Source: Dehalococcoidia bacterium UBA1152 | GTDB taxonomy: Bacteria > Chloroflexota > Dehalococcoidia > Lucifugimonadales > UBA2962 | DNA length: 18,720 nt | Direction of reading: 5' to 3' | NCBI GenBank assembly: GCA_002311285.1 | Contig: DBZU01000048.1 | Span: forward strand, 1 to 18,720 | Shown: positions 16,804 through 18,720 of the stretch, piece after piece | Layout of the letters: each line of letters opens with the position of its first letter | Position numbering within the stretch: position 1 is the first letter of the stretch | Translations under genes and position numbers: made by a program | The notes under the pieces: model-generated | What the model saw: the letters and a program-made list of their open reading frames with translations, nothing else | Database searches by the model: none | What the model was told of the DNA's origin: nothing

Positions 16804-17733
16804 ATGTCGGTATCAGTAGCAATAATAGGTGAGTGTATGCTCGAGTTGACGCATGCAGGTATTCCGAACTCAGGTGTAGCAAAGCTAATGAAGATGGGTT
16901 ATGGCGGTGATACGATAAATACTTCTATTTATCTTTCCAGAAACGATATTGCTGTGAGTTATATCACAGGGTTAGGCGACGACAAAATTAGTGACTGGCT
17001 CCTCGAAGAATGGACCAAAGAGGGGATTGACTGTTCGTTAGTTGCTCGCATGTCAAACTCGGTGCCCGGCATATACATGATTAACATAGATGAAGACGGC
17101 GAACGTTCGTTTTTGTACTGGCGCAAAGACTCTCCAGCCAGCCGGTTGATTGATGATGCAGATTATGCCGCAAAACTCTCTCAATCCATTACTGCGTACG
17201 ACTACCTTTACTTGTCGGGAATTAGTTTGGCAATACTCAAAAGTGAGTCACGCGAGCGATTATTTGATTTGTTAGAGAAATATCGCGAACAAGGCGGCAA
17301 GCTTATTTTTGATGGAAACTACCGACCTAATCTATGGCCTAGTAGCGCCGTCACTCAGCAAGCGTATGCCCAGATGTATCGGATGACAGATGTAGCTTTG
17401 CCTACTTTCGAAGATGAGGCACTACTGTTTGGGTTTGAGTCTGCAGAACAGGTGTTGCAGTCTATCCAAGATTATGGTGTGTCAGAAATAGTAGTTAAGA
17501 TGGGAGTAGATGGATGTCTAGCTCTGCATGATGGGATCGTTAACTACGTTGCAGCTCCATTGGTTGATCCAGTGGATACCACTGCAGCTGGTGACTCTTT
17601 CAATGCCGGATATTTAGCAGCTCGGCTTAAGGCCTGTTCTGGAATTGACGCCTGCTCTGCCGGTCACACATTAGCATCAAAAGTGATCCAACATAGTGGC
17701 GCAATCATCCCAACGGAGCTTAAATCTTCATAA
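16804..17733 (+). CDS. kdgK: 2-keto-3-deoxygluconate kinase
   Basis: PfkB-family sugar kinase of 309 residues that phosphorylates 2-keto-3-deoxygluconate to KDPG with ATP, in the cytoplasm. The N-terminal substrate-binding motif GGDTINTSIYLSR and the GIYMINIDEDGERSFLYWR segment, with KDSPASRL after it, are typical of KdgK. The PfkB signature DTTAAGDSFNAGY contains the catalytic base Asp264 and the anion hole GAGD-like turn (AAGD). Length matches the family (about 310). It receives KDG from the reductase at 8472-9224 and feeds Eda, whose ATG comes one base after its stop. The gap from the MFS gene is 91 bp, the largest in the operon, and holds the 14-codon ORF. The native start lacks a clear Shine-Dalgarno. 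Confidence 0.94.
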   Translation: MSVSVAIIGECMLELTHAGIPNSGVAKLMKMGYGGDTINTSIYLSRNDIAVSYITGLGDDKISDWLLEEWTKEGIDCSLVARMSNSVPGIYMINIDEDGERSFLYWRKDSPASRLIDDADYAAKLSQSITAYDYLYLSGISLAILKSESRERLFDLLEKYREQGGKLIFDGNYRPNLWPSSAVTQQAYAQMYRMTDVALPTFEDEALLFGFESAEQVLQSIQDYGVSEIVVKMGVDGCLALHDGIVNYVAAPLVDPVDTTAAGDSFNAGYLAARLKACSGIDACSAGHTLASKVIQHSGAIIPTELKSS

Positions 17734-17734
17734 C

Positions 17735-18322
17735 ATGCATTTCCCAAGATTTATTCCGACCATTACTGTTAAATCTTTTCATGAAAGTGATCTAATTAAG
17801 AAGATTATCCTTGGTTCATCAATTAATTGTGTTGAAGCTACACTTAGAGATGGGTTTTCAGTTGATGGAATAAATTCCTTGGCAGATACAGACGGCTTGA
17901 ATGTTGGTTTAGGGACTGTTTACCATCCTGATCAACTCGCTGAGATTAACTTAGAAAAAATTAAATTTATTGTCTCGCCAGGCTTTTCTTTGGAACTCTA
18001 TGAGTTTACTCAGCGTGAGGAAATACTCTATATACCTGGTATTGAAACATCTTCTGAAATCATTAGGGCTGTAAATAACAATCTCATGATCTTAAAATTT
18101 TTCCCAGCTGAACCATCCGGAGGAATAGAAAAGCTCAAAGCCTATCAACCTGTATTTGATCAAGTGAAATTTATCTGTACTGGAGGTATAAATCTAAAAA
18201 ATTATAGTGATTATCTTAAGCAAGATAATGTTTGTGCGCTAGCGGGGAGTTTTGTCTTGCCTAGAGATTTTATTGAGAATGATCTTATAAACGATGCAAT
18301 TATCCATCTAAATAACTTATAA
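17735..18322 (+). CDS. eda: KDPG aldolase (2-keto-3-deoxy-6-phosphogluconate aldolase)
   Basis: Class I aldolase of 195 residues that splits KDPG into pyruvate and glyceraldehyde-3-phosphate, the last step of alginate breakdown here. Catalytic residues are all visible: Glu34 and Arg38 in VEATLRDG (E. coli Glu45, Arg49) and the Schiff-base Lys121 in LKFFPAE (E. coli Lys133). The phosphate-binding GGI and the final AGSFVLP are also present. I start at ATG 17735, one base after the kdgK stop. A GTG at 17696 would add 13 residues that overlap kdgK and do not resemble the family. The protein is a little shorter than usual (about 205-213), with a shorter N-terminal helix. No terminator is seen after it. 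Codon use is somewhat more AT-rich than in the genes before it. Confidence 0.93.
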   Translation: MHFPRFIPTITVKSFHESDLIKKIILGSSINCVEATLRDGFSVDGINSLADTDGLNVGLGTVYHPDQLAEINLEKIKFIVSPGFSLELYEFTQREEILYIPGIETSSEIIRAVNNNLMILKFFPAEPSGGIEKLKAYQPVFDQVKFICTGGINLKNYSDYLKQDNVCALAGSFVLPRDFIENDLINDAIIHLNNL

Positions 18323-18325
18323 GAT

Positions 18326-18415
18326 CTAGTTGATCACTGGATGTTCAGACTCAAGTGGAGATAAGCCCAGAATACTATCAGCGATTTTTTCGGCAATCAT
18401 TATTATGATGGCATT
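18326..18415 (-). pseudogene. C-terminal remnant of a GMC-family oxidoreductase
   Basis: The minus strand encodes NAIIIMIAEKIADSILG plus a PLESEHPVIN tail, ending at TAG (18328-18326). This aligns without gaps to the end of GMC flavoenzymes (choline or alcohol dehydrogenase type), whose FAD-proximal C-terminus reads NAPTIMIAEKAADMI followed by a Gly-x-x-Pro-Leu tail. Further upstream in this frame (18416 onward) the expected conserved segments (VDASVMP, PSGNT) are missing and no similarity is visible, so only about 29 residues remain. It is convergent with eda, the two stops being 3 bp apart. Assignment rests on one motif; chance similarity is possible but the gap-free match is good. Confidence 0.5.
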
Positions 18416-18513
18416 TAGGGAATACAAGAAAAGTGGTGTACAAACACTTTGAGAACAAAATGAATGGGCATTAGATATATATAGGGGGAGGGGCTATGGC
18501 GACCTGCATGGCG

Positions 18514-18646
18514 CATAAGCAACAAAATTACTTATGTTGACAGCAAAATAATTTCTGTATAATTGTCTCTTGAATACGTACACGATCTACTTTTTTTTAC
18601 ATCAGACTGTGACCGTTGCGTGACTTACGTTAGTGCGCATAAGTAA
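18514..18646. repeat. CATAAG inverted/direct repeats around the outward promoter
   Basis: CATAAG (18514-18519) and CTTATG (18531-18536) form an inverted pair with an 11-base spacer, ending exactly at the -35 box. The longer TTACTTATG (18528-18536) is the complement of CATAAGTAA at 18638-18646. GCGCATAAG also occurs directly at 18511-18519 and 18635-18643. The placement suggests operator sites for an unknown regulator. Confidence 0.45.
18537..18563 (+). promoter_or_regulatory. Sigma-70-like promoter pointing out of the window
   Basis: A consensus TTGACA (18537-18542) and a consensus TATAAT (18558-18563) are separated by 15 bases, shorter than the optimal 17. Both hexamers are perfect. The -35 box directly abuts a CATAAG/CTTATG inverted repeat. 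The target gene is outside the window. Confidence 0.5.
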
Positions 18647-18720
18647 ATTATTTTCTGAAAGATTGTATTCACACCAAATAGAGAGAGCAGGCTTGGCAAG
18701 GTTGAGAAAGCCAGTTTGTA

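Larger units (their letters stand above)
18416..18720. other. Non-coding right edge with outward promoter
   Basis: No gene can be supported here on either strand. It holds a promoter-like element (18537-18563), repeated CATAAG motifs around it, and a T8 run at 18589-18596. Only very short frames occur. The gene served by the promoter, if real, lies beyond the window. Confidence 0.5.

Noticed and set aside
18496..18540. 15-codon ORF (MATCMAHKQQNYLC) after a GGGGGAGGGG string
   Set aside because: It overlaps the CATAAG repeats and the -35 box and has no recognisable similarity; a chance frame is more likely.
1..18720. CRISPR arrays, tRNA/rRNA genes, insertion sequences, prophage or toxin-antitoxin genes
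   Set aside because: None were seen: no regularly spaced repeats, no transposase or integrase motifs, and no structured RNA gene that I could recognise.

Overview
The window is an AT-rich stretch that looks like the chromosome of a marine, polysaccharide-degrading gammaproteobacterium. The reasons are an 887-residue homodimeric-type AceE, a TorF-family outer-membrane protein beside an ammonium transporter, and a TonB-dependent receptor linked to a complete alginate catabolic gene set. Species cannot be fixed from the sequence.

Layout. Positions 1-314 hold a short minus-strand remnant of a 2-isopropylmalate/homocitrate-synthase-like gene. Three minus-strand housekeeping genes follow: aceE (315-2978), an Amt ammonium transporter (3066-4232) and a TorF/Gcw_chp porin-like protein (4378-5025). 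A divergent intergenic region leads into the plus-strand TonB-dependent receptor (5434-8382), which ends in a strong intrinsic terminator. Next is an SDR oxidoreductase (8472-9224). A minus-strand FadR/GntR regulator (9299-10042) is divergent, across about 0.5 kb, from a plus-strand run: PL6 alginate lyase, PL17 oligoalginate lyase, KdgF cupin, MFS transporter, KdgK kinase and Eda aldolase (10561-18322). Past eda there is a minus-strand C-terminal remnant of a GMC oxidoreductase, then non-coding sequence with one promoter-like element pointing out of the window.

How it works together (inference from families and context). The TonB receptor would import alginate oligosaccharides. The secreted PL6 and PL17 lyases cut them to unsaturated monouronate, and the MFS protein carries this across the inner membrane. 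KdgF speeds ring opening toward DEH (4-deoxy-L-erythro-5-hexoseulose uronate), and the SDR reduces DEH to 2-keto-3-deoxygluconate. KdgK phosphorylates that, and Eda cleaves KDPG to pyruvate and glyceraldehyde-3-phosphate. The catalytic residues known for PL6, PL17, KdgF, KdgK and Eda are all present. The FadR-type regulator is the likely switch: palindromes with a shared GT-N3-AC core lie upstream of the receptor and in the regulator/PL6 intergenic region.

I do not see a wholly new biological system. The less ordinary points are the candidate operator set, a perfect 25-bp tandem duplication upstream of the lyase operon, a 14-codon ORF in frame with kdgK and separated from it by one stop codon, truncated gene remnants at both edges, an aceE with no aceF/lpd after it, and a torF-amt pair with no PII gene between them.
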